The position numbers were made by a program, and so were the translations under genes. From Paenibacillus caseinilyticus (GTDB lineage Bacteria > Bacillota > Bacilli > Paenibacillales > NBRC-103111): 64,000 nucleotides of DNA. The notes beneath the pieces are model-generated. The model searched no databases, was not told the origin of the DNA, and saw only the letters and a list, made by a program, of their open reading frames with translations. Where the stretch lies: positions 496,001-560,000 of the forward strand of contig NZ_JAQAGY010000002.1 in assembly GCF_027533645.1 (NCBI RefSeq). The letters are read 5' to 3'. This document shows, one piece after another, positions 53,311 to 62,224 of the stretch (position 1 is its first letter; every line of letters begins with the position of its first letter).

Positions 53311-53571
53311 ATGCGAGAATCGGCATTAGAGAGTAAACTTGTCCGGGCTGTCCGGCAGAAAGGCGGCAAGTGCTGGAAATGGTCCTCACCGGGTACGGCG
53401 GGGGTGCCGGATCGGATTTGCCTCTTCCCAGGAGGCCGAGCCATATTCGTGGAGCTTAAGGCTCCCGGGGGGCAGCCGAGGCCACTGCAACGTAAACGGC
53501 ACGAGGAGCTGAGGGGGCTGGGGTTTGAAGTCCTGGTGATCGATACGGAGGCGGGCATCGATGCAATATAA
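53311..53571 (+). CDS. VRR-NUC domain nuclease
   Basis: 86 residues: MRESALESKLVRAVRQKGGK, WKWSSPGTAGVPDRICLFPG, AIFVELKAPGGQPRPLQRKR, the complete small VRR-NUC (PD-(D/E)XK) core with D...ELK. GAGGTGG precedes the ATG. It lies between the primase and the helicase genes, overlapping the latter by 11 bp, the usual order in Firmicute phages. Confidence 0.92.
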   Translation: MRESALESKLVRAVRQKGGKCWKWSSPGTAGVPDRICLFPGGRAIFVELKAPGGQPRPLQRKRHEELRGLGFEVLVIDTEAGIDAI

Positions 53572-54952
53572 ACCGCATGGTTACCAGGCATATGCCACGG
53601 AGCGGATCTTGGAGACGGACAAACTGGCCCTCTTTCTCGATATGGGACTCGGAAAAACGGTCATCACCCTGACGGCCCTGAATGACCTGCTGTTCGATCG
53701 ATTTGAGGCCGGCAAGATCCTAATCATCGCCCCGCTTCGAGTGGCGGACGACACCTGGGCCCGTGAAAGTCAAAAATGGGACCACCTGCAGCACCTGCGG
53801 ATCAGCAAGATCCTTGGCGATCGCCGGCAGCGGGAGCGGGCCCTGAAGGCCGATGCCGATCTTTACGTGATCAACCGTGAAAACGTGGAATGGCTGGTAA
53901 GCATGACCGGCAGCAAGTGGCCATTTGACACGGTGGTCATAGACGAGCTCTCAAGCTTCAAGTCCGCCATGTCGAAGAGGTTCCGGGCGCTGCGCCGGGT
54001 GCGCCCGCTGATCAAGCGGATCGTCGGATTGACCGGCACCCCGGCTCCGAATGGCTTGATGGACTTGTGGGCGCAGATGTACCTGATCGATCAAGGGGAG
54101 CGGCTGGGCAAGACGATCACAGGCTATCGAGATCGATATTTTATCGCAGGCGCCCGCAGCGGCCACGTCGTTTACGATTGGAGTCAGAAAAAAGAGGCGG
54201 AATCGAGGATCTACGAGGCCATCGGGGACATCGCGGTGAGCATGCGGGCGGCGGACTGGCTGGATATGCCGGAGCGGATTGATCGGACGGTGCCGATCCG
54301 GTTAAGCGAGACGGCCAGGGCCAAATACGAGCAGCTGGAGAGGGACCTGCTGCTGCCGTACCTCGGCGGAGACGTAGTGGCCAGTACAGCAGCCGTTTTG
54401 AGCAATAAGCTGCTGCAGCTGGCCAACGGAGCGGTGTACGACGAAAACGGAGGCGTCAGGGAGATCCACGATGCCAAATTGGACGCCCTAGAGGATATCA
54501 TCGAGGCATCGAACGGAAAACCAGTTCTCGTGTTCTATGCGTATAAGCATGACCTCTCCAGGATCGCCGAAAGACTCCCCCAGCTGCGGACCCTTGGAAA
54601 GGGGGAAGCAGGCAATCAGGATATAGCGGATTGGAATGCCGGTAAGATCCCGCTTCTGCTGTGCCACCCTGCGAGCGCCGGCCATGGGCTCAACCTGCAG
54701 GAGGGAGGCAGTACCATCGTCTGGTTTGGGCCAACCTGGAGCCTGGAGCTATACGAGCAAGCCAACGCCAGACTGTACCGGCAAGGGCAGCAGCACAGCG
54801 TGATCATCCATCACCTGGTTACTGAGGGGACCATGGACGAAGAGGTTATGACGGCGCTGGAGACAAAAGCCGCCGGGCAGGACGCACTGATGGGGGCCGT
54901 AAAGGCGCGTATCGAAAATTATAGAAATCCCCCCAAATCTTCGTCGGATTAA
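53561..54952 (+). CDS. SNF2-type DEAD/DEAH helicase
   Basis: 463 residues. Walker A FLDMGLGKTVITLTAL, motif II TVVIDELSSFKS (DELS in place of DEAH), motif III GLTGTPAPNGLMDLWAQ, motif V CHPASAGHGLNLQEGG and motif VI NARLYRQGQQ. Members translocate on or remodel DNA in phage replication. It overlaps the VRR-NUC gene and is followed by a terminator. Confidence 0.92.
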   Translation: MQYKPHGYQAYATERILETDKLALFLDMGLGKTVITLTALNDLLFDRFEAGKILIIAPLRVADDTWARESQKWDHLQHLRISKILGDRRQRERALKADADLYVINRENVEWLVSMTGSKWPFDTVVIDELSSFKSAMSKRFRALRRVRPLIKRIVGLTGTPAPNGLMDLWAQMYLIDQGERLGKTITGYRDRYFIAGARSGHVVYDWSQKKEAESRIYEAIGDIAVSMRAADWLDMPERIDRTVPIRLSETARAKYEQLERDLLLPYLGGDVVASTAAVLSNKLLQLANGAVYDENGGVREIHDAKLDALEDIIEASNGKPVLVFYAYKHDLSRIAERLPQLRTLGKGEAGNQDIADWNAGKIPLLLCHPASAGHGLNLQEGGSTIVWFGPTWSLELYEQANARLYRQGQQHSVIIHHLVTEGTMDEEVMTALETKAAGQDALMGAVKARIENYRNPPKSSSD

Positions 54953-54964
54953 AATACTAGACTA

Positions 54965-55007
54965 GGCATTAACCTGAGAGTTTTGTATCCAGGTTAATGC
55001 CTTTTTT
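54965..55007 (+). terminator. Terminator of the early/replication operon
   Basis: GGCATTAACCTG and CAGGTTAATGCC are perfect arms followed by TTTTTT. Confidence 0.92.
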
Positions 55008-55029
55008 GATACTCCTTGATAACAAAATA

Positions 55030-55260
55030 GGTCGTGCGAAACGTCCAAACGGGCAAAGTAGCCGGGGAAAAGTAGGTGCGGTATCCGGGTAGATCCCGGA
55101 GGTTCAGATGCCTTGCCCTGACAAGCGACTCAAAACAAGTAGCAAGGCTTTTCAGGAGGGATGAACGGGTACTTGCAAGGGGACGTTCGGCCAACTCGAG
55201 TACGCCGGCGTTCTAACGTCCGCTTCGTTCTTCCTGAAAAGCCTTGCTGGTAAAAGAGAG
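55030..55260 (+). ncRNA. Structured non-coding stretch before the late genes
   Basis: No reading frame. A 17-bp perfect inverted repeat AGCAAGGCTTTTCAGGA (55141-55157) with 55232-55248 encloses inner GGACGTT (55180-55186) with AACGTCC (55215-55221). Upstream, TCCGGG/CCCGGA (55084-55100) forms a hairpin, and GCCTTGC (55111-55117) can compete with the outer stem by pairing with GCAAGGC (55142-55148). The 3' stem ends about 20 bases before the HNH start codon. No Rfam-type identity could be recognised. Confidence 0.55.
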
Positions 55261-55270
55261 GAGGAATGGC

Positions 55271-55618
55271 ATGCCAAATTTATTACCCACTTTCTGCAGG
55301 GAGCCGGGCTGCCGGACCCTCACCCGAAACGGTCGCTGCCCCCAACACCAGAAGCAGCAGGACAGGGGCCGTGGATCGGCTGCCTCCCGCGGATATGACG
55401 CCAAGTGGAGGAAGGCCCGGACCCGCTACCTGCAGGAGCACCCATTGTGCCAGAGCTGCATGGAGCAGGGGCGGCTGACTGTGGCCACGGTGGTTGACCA
55501 CATCAAGCCACACAAGGGAGACATGCAGCTGTTCTGGAGAAAGAGCAACTGGCAGGCATTGTGTAAGTCCTGCCATGACAAGAAGACAGCACGGGAAGAC
55601 GGTGGGTTTGGAAATTAA
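55271..55618 (+). CDS. HNH endonuclease
   Basis: 115 residues. A zinc-binding start (CREPGCRTLTRNGRCPQHQK), then ARTRYLQEHPLCQSCMEQGR, TVATVVDHIKPHKGD (the HNH HIxPH) and NWQALCKSCHDKKTARED. Such HNH proteins sit beside the terminase genes and are needed for cos-type genome cutting in HK97-like phages. GGAGG is 9 bases before the ATG. Confidence 0.93.
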   Translation: MPNLLPTFCREPGCRTLTRNGRCPQHQKQQDRGRGSAASRGYDAKWRKARTRYLQEHPLCQSCMEQGRLTVATVVDHIKPHKGDMQLFWRKSNWQALCKSCHDKKTAREDGGFGN

Positions 55619-55646
55619 AAAAGCCCCACCTATTGGTGGAGCCCCG
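55615..55646 (-). terminator. Terminator of the minus-strand mini-gene
   Basis: On minus: GCTCCACC-AATA-GGTGGGGC followed by TTTTTT; the plus strand has no T-run here. Confidence 0.8.
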
Positions 55647-55728
55647 CGATGTGGATGGCCAGTTCTGCTACACGTAGCAGAGTGACAAAGCACACCGGCG
55701 AGATTTCGAATTCGAAGTGAATTCTCAT
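55630..55728 (-). CDS. 32-residue minus-strand mini-protein in the late region
   Basis: Starts MRIHFEFEISPVCFVTLLRV with a hydrophobic or amphipathic middle and ends AGLHQ. GAAGGAGGTG lies 4-6 bases before the ATG and a strong terminator overlaps its end, so signals for expression are complete. It opposes all late genes. It resembles small membrane-active peptides by composition only. Confidence 0.5.
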   Translation of the reverse strand: MRIHFEFEISPVCFVTLLRVAELAIHIAGLHQ

Positions 55729-55858
55729 CCCGCACCTCCTTCAGAAGGGCAGATTGCCATGGGCTAAGCCGCTTCCAGTTCCTATCCAGGAACGGGCATC
55801 TGATGAGGTAGTTTTTATTATAGTGCTGCAATGAATCTTTGTATAGGGGTGAGTGAGG

Positions 55859-56005
55859 ATGGATGATCGGATTCGATGGGAGTTCATCTGCGAGTATGAA
55901 GGTGAGAGGGTGTATGCCCTGTACCTTGATGGGAAGTACAGTTGCATGCTGACAACTAGGAAGAAGATCGAATCGACCCACCAGGGAGGGCACAGCAATG
56001 GATGA
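55859..56005 (+). CDS. Small phage protein, 48 residues
   Basis: Starts MDDRIRWEFICEYEGERVYA; GGGGTGAG upstream. It overlaps the next gene by 8 bp. No family recognised. Confidence 0.55.
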   Translation: MDDRIRWEFICEYEGERVYALYLDGKYSCMLTTRKKIESTHQGGHSNG

Positions 56006-56162
56006 GAACAAGGTAAGGACAATCAATGGAATCAAAATCGAAGTAGACACCCGTGAACTGGATGCGGCGATAGTCAAGGCCGAACGGCTGGTTGATTTGC
56101 TACAGCAGGCTGATAATTTGATGCGGCAAGTTGGCCTTGGGGCAGAGGGGGAGGGGGGCTAA
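55998..56162 (+). CDS. Small phage protein, 54 residues
   Basis: Starts MDENKVRTINGIKIEVDTRE with a helical middle; GGGAGGG upstream. Precedes the terminase genes. No family recognised. Confidence 0.6.
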   Translation: MDENKVRTINGIKIEVDTRELDAAIVKAERLVDLLQQADNLMRQVGLGAEGEGG

Positions 56163-56255
56163 AATCCTCCAGAAGCTAAAAACTATAGACCGCGCGCCAG
56201 CATTTTTGTTATTTCCGCGAAATTCATAGGCCCTTTGGAAAGGAGGCTGGTTCTC

Positions 56256-56747
56256 ATGCCGAGAGGCAGACCGCCCAAACCGACACACCTGAAAGTGCTG
56301 ACCGGTAACCCCGGTAAGCGTCCGCTCAACGAAAATGAGCCGAAGCCGAAGCCCATCGCGCCGAAGTGCCCGAGCTGGCTCGACTCGGAAGCAAAGAAGG
56401 AATGGAAACGGGTTGCCCCGGAGCTCGAGAAGCTCGGCCTCCTGACGGTCGTGGATGGGGCAACCTTCGCTGCTTACTGCCAGTCCTGGTCACTGTACCA
56501 CTCGGCGCAGCGAGCGGTGATCGCCTGGCAGAAGAAGTACAAGAAGCTGACCATGACGTACACCAACACGCTTGGCGCCGAGAACGAGGTACCAATCCCG
56601 GAGATCGCTATCGCGGAGAAGGCGCTCAAGCAGGTCAAGGCCTTCTGTACTGAGTTCGGTTTGACGCCAAGTGCGCGCGGCCGGATGCGGCTGCCGTCGG
56701 GCGGTGAGGAAGATGAGTTCGAAGATTACCTCCGCCGCAGCAAGTAA
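56256..56747 (+). CDS. terS: P27-family terminase small subunit
   Basis: 163 residues. MPRGRPPKPTHLKVLTGNPG with KRPLNENEPKP is the P27 family start; a helical DNA-binding part follows (LEKLGLLTVVDGATFAAYCQ), then the oligomerisation helix and LTPSARGRMRLP. Recognises phage DNA for packaging. AAAGGAGG precedes the ATG at 56256. It overlaps the large subunit gene by 35 bp. Confidence 0.95.
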   Translation: MPRGRPPKPTHLKVLTGNPGKRPLNENEPKPKPIAPKCPSWLDSEAKKEWKRVAPELEKLGLLTVVDGATFAAYCQSWSLYHSAQRAVIAWQKKYKKLTMTYTNTLGAENEVPIPEIAIAEKALKQVKAFCTEFGLTPSARGRMRLPSGGEEDEFEDYLRRSK

Positions 56748-58407
56748 CCGCACCACGGCATATGCCCTGCAGGTGATAGGCGGGGAGATCGTGACGGGGC
56801 AGCTGCTCCGTAAAGCATGCGAGCGCCATCTGGCGGATCTGGAAGACGCGGACAGCGAGTATTATTTCGATCCGGAGGCGGCCGATCACGCTATAGACTT
56901 TTTTCGATTCCTCAAGCATTCCAAGGGGGAGTGGGGCGGGCATAGTTTCGAGCTCGAGCCCTGGCAGCACTTCATCGTCGGCAGCATCTTTGGCTGGAAG
57001 CAAAAGAGCGACGGCATGCGGAGGTTCCGCACCGCTTATATCGAGGTGGCGCGGAAGAACGGGAAGTCGGCCCTGATCTCCGGCATAGGCCTGTATCTGC
57101 TGATCGCTGATGGAGAGCCAGGGGCGGAAGTGTATACGGCGGCCACGAACATGAAGCAGGCCCGAATCATTCACCAGGAGTCCGTGCGGATGGTCAAGGC
57201 CTCCCCTGCTCTCAAGAAGCGGATCAAGTCCTTCAAGGATAACCTCTTCATCGAAAATTCGGCCTCCAAGTACGAGCCGGTTGCTGCCGATGCGGACACA
57301 TTGGACGGCCTGAACGTACATGCCGCGCTTGTGGACGAGCTGCATGCTCATAAAAAGCGGGCCCTGTGGGACGTATTGGATACGGCGACGGGCGCACGGC
57401 GGCAGCCCCTGATGCTCGCAATCACGACGGCCGGCTTTGACCAGAGCTCTTTTTGCTTCGAGCAGAGGGAGTATGGGGAGAAGGTCCTGAACAAAACGGT
57501 TCAGGATGACATGCTTTTTGCTTTCATAGCGGCGCCGGATCCGGGGGATGACCCTTTTTCTGTTGAGACCTGGAAGAAGGCGAACCCCAATTACGGAATT
57601 TCCGTGAAAGAGAACGACTTGAAGAGGCTGGCTCGCCGTGCGAAGGAAATGCCCAGCTCGCTCAACAACTTCCTGACCAAGCGACTTAATATCTGGACCC
57701 AGCAGGCCGATCGGTGGATTGATCTCGAGCTGTGGGATCGGAATGCGGATGACGGTCGGAAAGAAAAGGAGCTGCTGGGGCGGACCTGTTACGGAGGATT
57801 GGACCTTTCAAGTGTTTCGGATATCACGGCCTGGGTCATGTCGTTCCCGAGGGAAGACGATCCGGAAACGGTCGATATTTTAGCTCGGTTCTGGGTGCCT
57901 GAGGCACGCCTAACGGATCGCCGGAACCGGTACGCCGATCAGTATCGGGCCTGGAAGAACAAAGGGTTGCTGCAGACAACCCCGGGAGACGCGATCGACT
58001 ACGCGTTCGTTAAGGCGCAGGTTCTGAAAGACGCCGAGATCTTTGGACTGGAAGCCTTAAACGTTGACCGATTGTTCCAGGGTTACCAGATGGCGCTCGA
58101 GCTCGCGGAAGAGGGGCTGACAGTGGTGCCAATGGGGCAAGGATTCATGTCCATGGCGGCCCCGATGATGGAGTTTGAGCGGCGCCTCCGGCGGAATAAG
58201 ATCCGGCATGGGGGAAACGCAGTGCTCCGCTGGATGGCGGACAGCATGGCGGTGAAAAAGGACCCGGCCGGCAACGTGAAGCCGGATAAGGCCAGCAGCC
58301 AAGGTAAGATCGACGGAATTGTCGCGTTGGTCATGTCGCTGGACTTGGTAATGCGGAATGAAGACAACAGATCGACATACGAGAAGAGGGGGGTGCGGCA
58401 ATTGTGA
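56713..58407 (+). CDS. terL: Terminase large subunit
   Basis: 564 residues, packaging ATPase and nuclease. Walker A-like VARKNGKSALISG, Walker B-like HAALVDELHAHKK, and the C-terminal RNase H-like nuclease with CYGGLDLSSVSDITAW. GAGGAAG precedes the ATG at 56713. Ends in a GTGA overlap with the portal gene. Confidence 0.95.
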   Translation: MSSKITSAAASNRTTAYALQVIGGEIVTGQLLRKACERHLADLEDADSEYYFDPEAADHAIDFFRFLKHSKGEWGGHSFELEPWQHFIVGSIFGWKQKSDGMRRFRTAYIEVARKNGKSALISGIGLYLLIADGEPGAEVYTAATNMKQARIIHQESVRMVKASPALKKRIKSFKDNLFIENSASKYEPVAADADTLDGLNVHAALVDELHAHKKRALWDVLDTATGARRQPLMLAITTAGFDQSSFCFEQREYGEKVLNKTVQDDMLFAFIAAPDPGDDPFSVETWKKANPNYGISVKENDLKRLARRAKEMPSSLNNFLTKRLNIWTQQADRWIDLELWDRNADDGRKEKELLGRTCYGGLDLSSVSDITAWVMSFPREDDPETVDILARFWVPEARLTDRRNRYADQYRAWKNKGLLQTTPGDAIDYAFVKAQVLKDAEIFGLEALNVDRLFQGYQMALELAEEGLTVVPMGQGFMSMAAPMMEFERRLRRNKIRHGGNAVLRWMADSMAVKKDPAGNVKPDKASSQGKIDGIVALVMSLDLVMRNEDNRSTYEKRGVRQL

Positions 58408-59693
58408 AGTTACTGACGGGCCTGTTATCCAAGCTGGGCATCAAGTCGCAGTACTCCATGGATGACTTCGACCGCCAGGTGATTGAGCGCATCCGTGGAG
58501 GGCAGTCACCTGGCGGAGTCCATGTCAGCGAGGATTCGGCCATGCGATTTATCACCGTTTACAGCTGCGTCCGGGTGCTTGCAGAAGCGGTCGGCATGCT
58601 GCCGCTGGCGGTATACAAGGAGCGCAAGGGCGGCGGAAAGGACAAGGCACGAGACCACCCGGTGCATGAGCTGCTTTACCACCGGCCGAATGATGAAATG
58701 ACCTCGCAGAGCTGGCGGGAGGCGAAGATCGGGCATGTTGCTTTGTCCGGGAACGGATATTCGATCATTACGCGGAATCGAGCCGGCCAGGTCATCGAGC
58801 TTTATCCTGTGGAGTGGTTCAATTGCGAGCCAATCCGTAATGAGCTGACGGGGGCCCTGCAGTACCAGGTGAACGACCGCGGCAAGCATGAAATCTTCCC
58901 GGCAGACCGAGTATTTCATGTTTCCGGTTTCGGATCGAACGGGATTCAGGGATATTCTCCCATCCGGATGGCGGCGGAAGCCGTGGGGCTCGGGATGGCA
59001 TCCTCCCAGTTTGTCTCCCAGTTCTACAAATCGGGGATGAACATCGGCGGGGTCCTGGAGCATCCGGAAGCGCGCGGGCTGAGCGATAAAGCCTATGCTC
59101 GGTTGCGGGAATGGATCGATGAGAACGGCGTGGGGATGGGGAACAGTTGGAAGCCTCTCCTGCTCGAGGAGGGCATGAAGTACAACCGGATTCCGATGCC
59201 CTTTGTTGACGCCCAGTTTATCGAGACGCGGAAGCTCAACAGGGATGAGATCTGCGGGCTCTTCCGGGTACCGCCGCACATGATCGCCAACCTGGAGCGC
59301 TCGACTAATAACAATATCGAACACCAGGGCATCGAGTTTGTGATGCATACTCTTATGCCATACCTGACCCGGTTTGAACAGGCCGCAAATTGGAAGCTGT
59401 TCACGCCCGAAGAGAGAAGGGCCGGTTATTACGTGAAATTCAACGTTGACGGCCTGCTCCGGGGCGACTATAAGAGCCGGCAAGAGGGGCTTGCGATCCA
59501 GCGGCAGAACGGGGCTATCAATGTGGATGAGTGGCGCGCGCTCGAGGATCGGAACCCGACGGAGGACGGAAGCGGGAAGGTGTATCTCGTAAATGGGAAC
59601 ATGATCCCGGCATCCATGGCCGCCGCAGGGCCGCAGCCGCAGCCTAATCCTGAGCCAGAAGGAGGTGATCCAAACGATGAGGAGCAAGAATAA
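58404..59693 (+). CDS. HK97-family portal protein
   Basis: 429 residues, dodecameric channel for DNA entry. Family segments are ITVYSCVRVLAEAVGMLPLA, HPVHELLYHRPNDEMTSQSW, YRVHVSGFG-like RVFHVSGFGSNGIQGYSPIR, GLFRVPPHMIANLERSTNNN and LLRGDYKSRQEGLAIQRQNG. GTG start overlaps the terminase stop. The C-terminal tail is acidic with Pro/Gln. Confidence 0.95.
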   Translation: MKLLTGLLSKLGIKSQYSMDDFDRQVIERIRGGQSPGGVHVSEDSAMRFITVYSCVRVLAEAVGMLPLAVYKERKGGGKDKARDHPVHELLYHRPNDEMTSQSWREAKIGHVALSGNGYSIITRNRAGQVIELYPVEWFNCEPIRNELTGALQYQVNDRGKHEIFPADRVFHVSGFGSNGIQGYSPIRMAAEAVGLGMASSQFVSQFYKSGMNIGGVLEHPEARGLSDKAYARLREWIDENGVGMGNSWKPLLLEEGMKYNRIPMPFVDAQFIETRKLNRDEICGLFRVPPHMIANLERSTNNNIEHQGIEFVMHTLMPYLTRFEQAANWKLFTPEERRAGYYVKFNVDGLLRGDYKSRQEGLAIQRQNGAINVDEWRALEDRNPTEDGSGKVYLVNGNMIPASMAAAGPQPQPNPEPEGGDPNDEEQE

Positions 59694-60429
59694 GAAATTT
59701 TGGTCGTTCAAAGCGTCATCCGCTGGCAGGGCGGAGCTATTTCTTTACGGCATTATCGAGAGTCAATCGTGGTGGGGCGACGAGATCACACCGAAAACTT
59801 TCAAGGCCGAGCTCGATGCGCTCGGTGATATCGCAGATCTCGACGTGTACATCAACAGCGACGGTGGAGACGTCTTCGCAGGGCAGGCAATTCACAGCAT
59901 GTTGAAGCGCCATAAGGCCAAGGTGACCGTCCATATTGACGGTTTGGCTGCTTCTATCGCCTCTGTGATTGCAATGGCCGGTGATACGGTCCTTATGCCG
60001 CGAAATGCCATGCTCATGGTACATAAACCATGGACATATGCCTACGGCAACTCGGATGATTTTCGAAAAAAGGCGGATGACCTGGATCAAATCCAGGAAA
60101 GCCTGGTTGCGGCCTACCAAGATAAGACTGGCATGGACCGGGATAAGCTGATTGCCCTTCTGGAAGCCGAGACCTGGCTGACTGCCGAGGAAGCCTTGAA
60201 TTATGGCTTTGCAGATGCCATTGAGGCTGAAAAAAGCGTGGCGGCCGCGTTAGATGGGGGCGTATTGACCCTCAATGGGCAGGAAATGGACCTCAAAAAG
60301 TTCAAAAATGCCCCAATAATCATGGTTCCAGAGGCCGAAAATCAGCCGAAAAACGAGGCTCCGCGGCCCAAAAGGTCGCTTGCTTTTTATGAAAGAGTCG
60401 CTCAAAACAACCGACATAGGAGGGTTTAG
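59677..60429 (+). CDS. ClpP-type prohead maturation protease
   Basis: 250 residues. ClpP fold with catalytic Ser in IDGLAASIASVIAMAG, His in AMLMVHKPWTYAYG, and a downstream Asp region (YQDKTGMDRDKLIALLEAET). It cleaves the capsid protein's N-terminal delta domain during maturation. An AAGGAGGTGATCC site is close upstream of the ATG at 59677; it overlaps the portal by 17 bp. Confidence 0.94.
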   Translation: MRSKNKKFWSFKASSAGRAELFLYGIIESQSWWGDEITPKTFKAELDALGDIADLDVYINSDGGDVFAGQAIHSMLKRHKAKVTVHIDGLAASIASVIAMAGDTVLMPRNAMLMVHKPWTYAYGNSDDFRKKADDLDQIQESLVAAYQDKTGMDRDKLIALLEAETWLTAEEALNYGFADAIEAEKSVAAALDGGVLTLNGQEMDLKKFKNAPIIMVPEAENQPKNEAPRPKRSLAFYERVAQNNRHRRV

Positions 60430-60434
60430 AACTC

Positions 60435-61781
60435 ATGAAAAACCAAAAAAGAACGCCTTTGCCCCTGAATTTGCAGTTATTTTCGGCCAATTTGCAGCAA
60501 TTACTCCAAACCCGTAATGAAAAAATCCAGCGGCAGAGCACAATCCTGGCCAAGGCCCGGGCGGAGGGAGAGCGTGACCTGACCCAGGACGAGGCAAGTG
60601 AGTTTGACTCTCTTGAGACGGAGATCCAGGCGCTGGATGCCCAGGTCGAGGCGAAAAACAAGCAGACAAGCCGTGAAGCGACGGTAGCGGCACGCATGCG
60701 AGATCTCGGCCAGCCGGCGGAGCAACCTTTCCGGCCTGCAGCACTGTCTGGTAGCCCTACTCAGGCGCCTGTTAAGGATACCGCCGGCTTTGAATCCCTT
60801 GGTGAGTTCATGAATGCCGTACGATTTGGGGACAGCACAGGTCGTTTGGAGTCTTTCCGGAATGACTTCTCTATGGGTAGCAATCCGGATGGCGGCTTTA
60901 TGGTACCAGAGCAATTCCGGGAAGAGCTGCTGAGACTGGCCTATGAAGCTGCGGTGGTCCGACCGCGTGCCAACGTTATTCCTGCCGGGTCCCCGCCTGA
61001 CGCAAAGATCACGATGCCGACATTCGTGCAAGGGGCAGCCGGCGCCTACGGCGGTGCTACGGTGACGTGGATCGGTGAAGGCGAGGCCAAGCCAAAAACT
61101 GAGGCGAAGCTCGATGAAATCACTCTCGAGCCTCATGAGGTTGCGGCGCATGTCGTGGTCACTGATAAACTGCTTCGGAACTGGACTGCAGCTAATGGCT
61201 TCCTTCGGAGCCTGCTCTCTCAGGCAATGGCCGCAGCAGAGGATACGGCCTTCCTGAAGGGAGACGGGGTCGGAAAGCCGTTCGGGGTCATCCCAGCTGA
61301 GGGCAGGCTCCTGGTTAACCGTCAGCTGGCGAACGTGATTACTTATAACGACCTTGTCACGATGCTGTCCAAAATGTTGCCTTCCTCCTTGGACAAAGCA
61401 GTCTGGGTTGTCGCCCAAAGCGCAATGCCTGAACTGATGCTGCTTGAAGACCCTGCAGGCAATTACATCTTCAACGGTGGAGACGCGACTCGCGGTATTG
61501 GCGCCACGCTGCTGGGCCGGCCGATCCGGTTCACAGGTAAGACGGGCCCTAAGGGTACGGTAGGCGACGTGGCTTTGGTGGACTTCGATTACTACCTGAT
61601 CAAAGATGGCTCGGGCCCGTACATCGCAGCATCCGAGCATGTGCATTTTGTAAACAACAAAACCGTTATCAAGTGCTTCTGGAACGTTGACGGTAAGCCT
61701 TGGGTCAAGACTCCACTTACCCTCGAAGACGGCGTGACTAAAGCTTCTCCTTATGTCGTTCTTGGCAATCCATCCGCTTAA
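60435..61781 (+). CDS. HK97-type major capsid protein
   Basis: 448 residues. The first about 115 residues form a coiled coil scaffold/delta domain (LQTRNEKIQRQSTILAKARA ... LETEIQALDAQVEAKNKQ) that the ClpP-type protease removes. The mature part has the HK97 fold with GGFMVPEQFREELL, ARANVIPAGS-like, VTWIGEGEAKPKTEAKLDEI, HEVAAHVVVTDKLLRN and GDGVGKPFGV. AGGAGG precedes the ATG. Confidence 0.95.
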   Translation: MKNQKRTPLPLNLQLFSANLQQLLQTRNEKIQRQSTILAKARAEGERDLTQDEASEFDSLETEIQALDAQVEAKNKQTSREATVAARMRDLGQPAEQPFRPAALSGSPTQAPVKDTAGFESLGEFMNAVRFGDSTGRLESFRNDFSMGSNPDGGFMVPEQFREELLRLAYEAAVVRPRANVIPAGSPPDAKITMPTFVQGAAGAYGGATVTWIGEGEAKPKTEAKLDEITLEPHEVAAHVVVTDKLLRNWTAANGFLRSLLSQAMAAAEDTAFLKGDGVGKPFGVIPAEGRLLVNRQLANVITYNDLVTMLSKMLPSSLDKAVWVVAQSAMPELMLLEDPAGNYIFNGGDATRGIGATLLGRPIRFTGKTGPKGTVGDVALVDFDYYLIKDGSGPYIAASEHVHFVNNKTVIKCFWNVDGKPWVKTPLTLEDGVTKASPYVVLGNPSA

Positions 61782-61790
61782 AAACTCGAC

Positions 61791-61822
61791 AGGGGTCCTC
61801 TAAGGACCTCTGATCTTATTTT
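61791..61822 (+). terminator. Hairpin after the capsid gene
   Basis: GGGGTCCT-CTA-AGGACCTC followed by a T-rich stretch; probably a partial terminator that lowers expression of downstream genes. Confidence 0.6.
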
Positions 61823-61837
61823 TGGGAGCTGATCATA

Positions 61838-62224
61838 ATGAGCGTAAAAAAATTTCGGGTAATCGCTGACTTCACCGACAAGGAAACCGGCCAAGAGTAC
61901 AAGCAGGGCGACGAAATCTACGCTGACGAGTTCAGAGAGCAGGAACTGAGAGCGGCCCTTGTGATCGGTCGGGAGATCGTGGTGCCTCCGGAACCTCCAG
62001 CGCAGCCGCCGCAGGAGCCACAGGAGCCGAAAGAAGCTGCAGCCAACGCCGACGCAGACGGGGACGACGACGCAGATGCCGACAAGGACGACGAGCTGGA
62101 TCCGCGTCTGCAGCACGTCGGTGGCGGTTGGTACGATCTGCCTAACGGAGAGCGGGTCCGCGGCAAAGAGGCGGCAGCCAAGGCGCTGGCAGAGCTCGAC
62201 GAGAAGGCGGGCGGTGAGGCTTAG
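61838..62224 (+). CDS. Small acidic head-associated protein
   Basis: 128 residues: a short beta-rich start (KKFRVIADFTDKETGQEYKQ), a Pro/Gln then Asp/Ala linker (about 50-85), and a C-terminal WYDLPNGERVRGKEAA motif often seen after capsid genes. GGGAGCTGATC upstream. Role unknown; possible decoration or head fibre protein. Confidence 0.75.
   Translation: MSVKKFRVIADFTDKETGQEYKQGDEIYADEFREQELRAALVIGREIVVPPEPPAQPPQEPQEPKEAAANADADGDDDADADKDDELDPRLQHVGGGWYDLPNGERVRGKEAAAKALAELDEKAGGEA

Noticed and set aside
55030-55260. Group I intron or IscB-type guide RNA with its HNH gene
   Set aside because: The HNH gene is the standard terminase-linked type, no host gene is split here, and I could not fit the conserved group I core elements.
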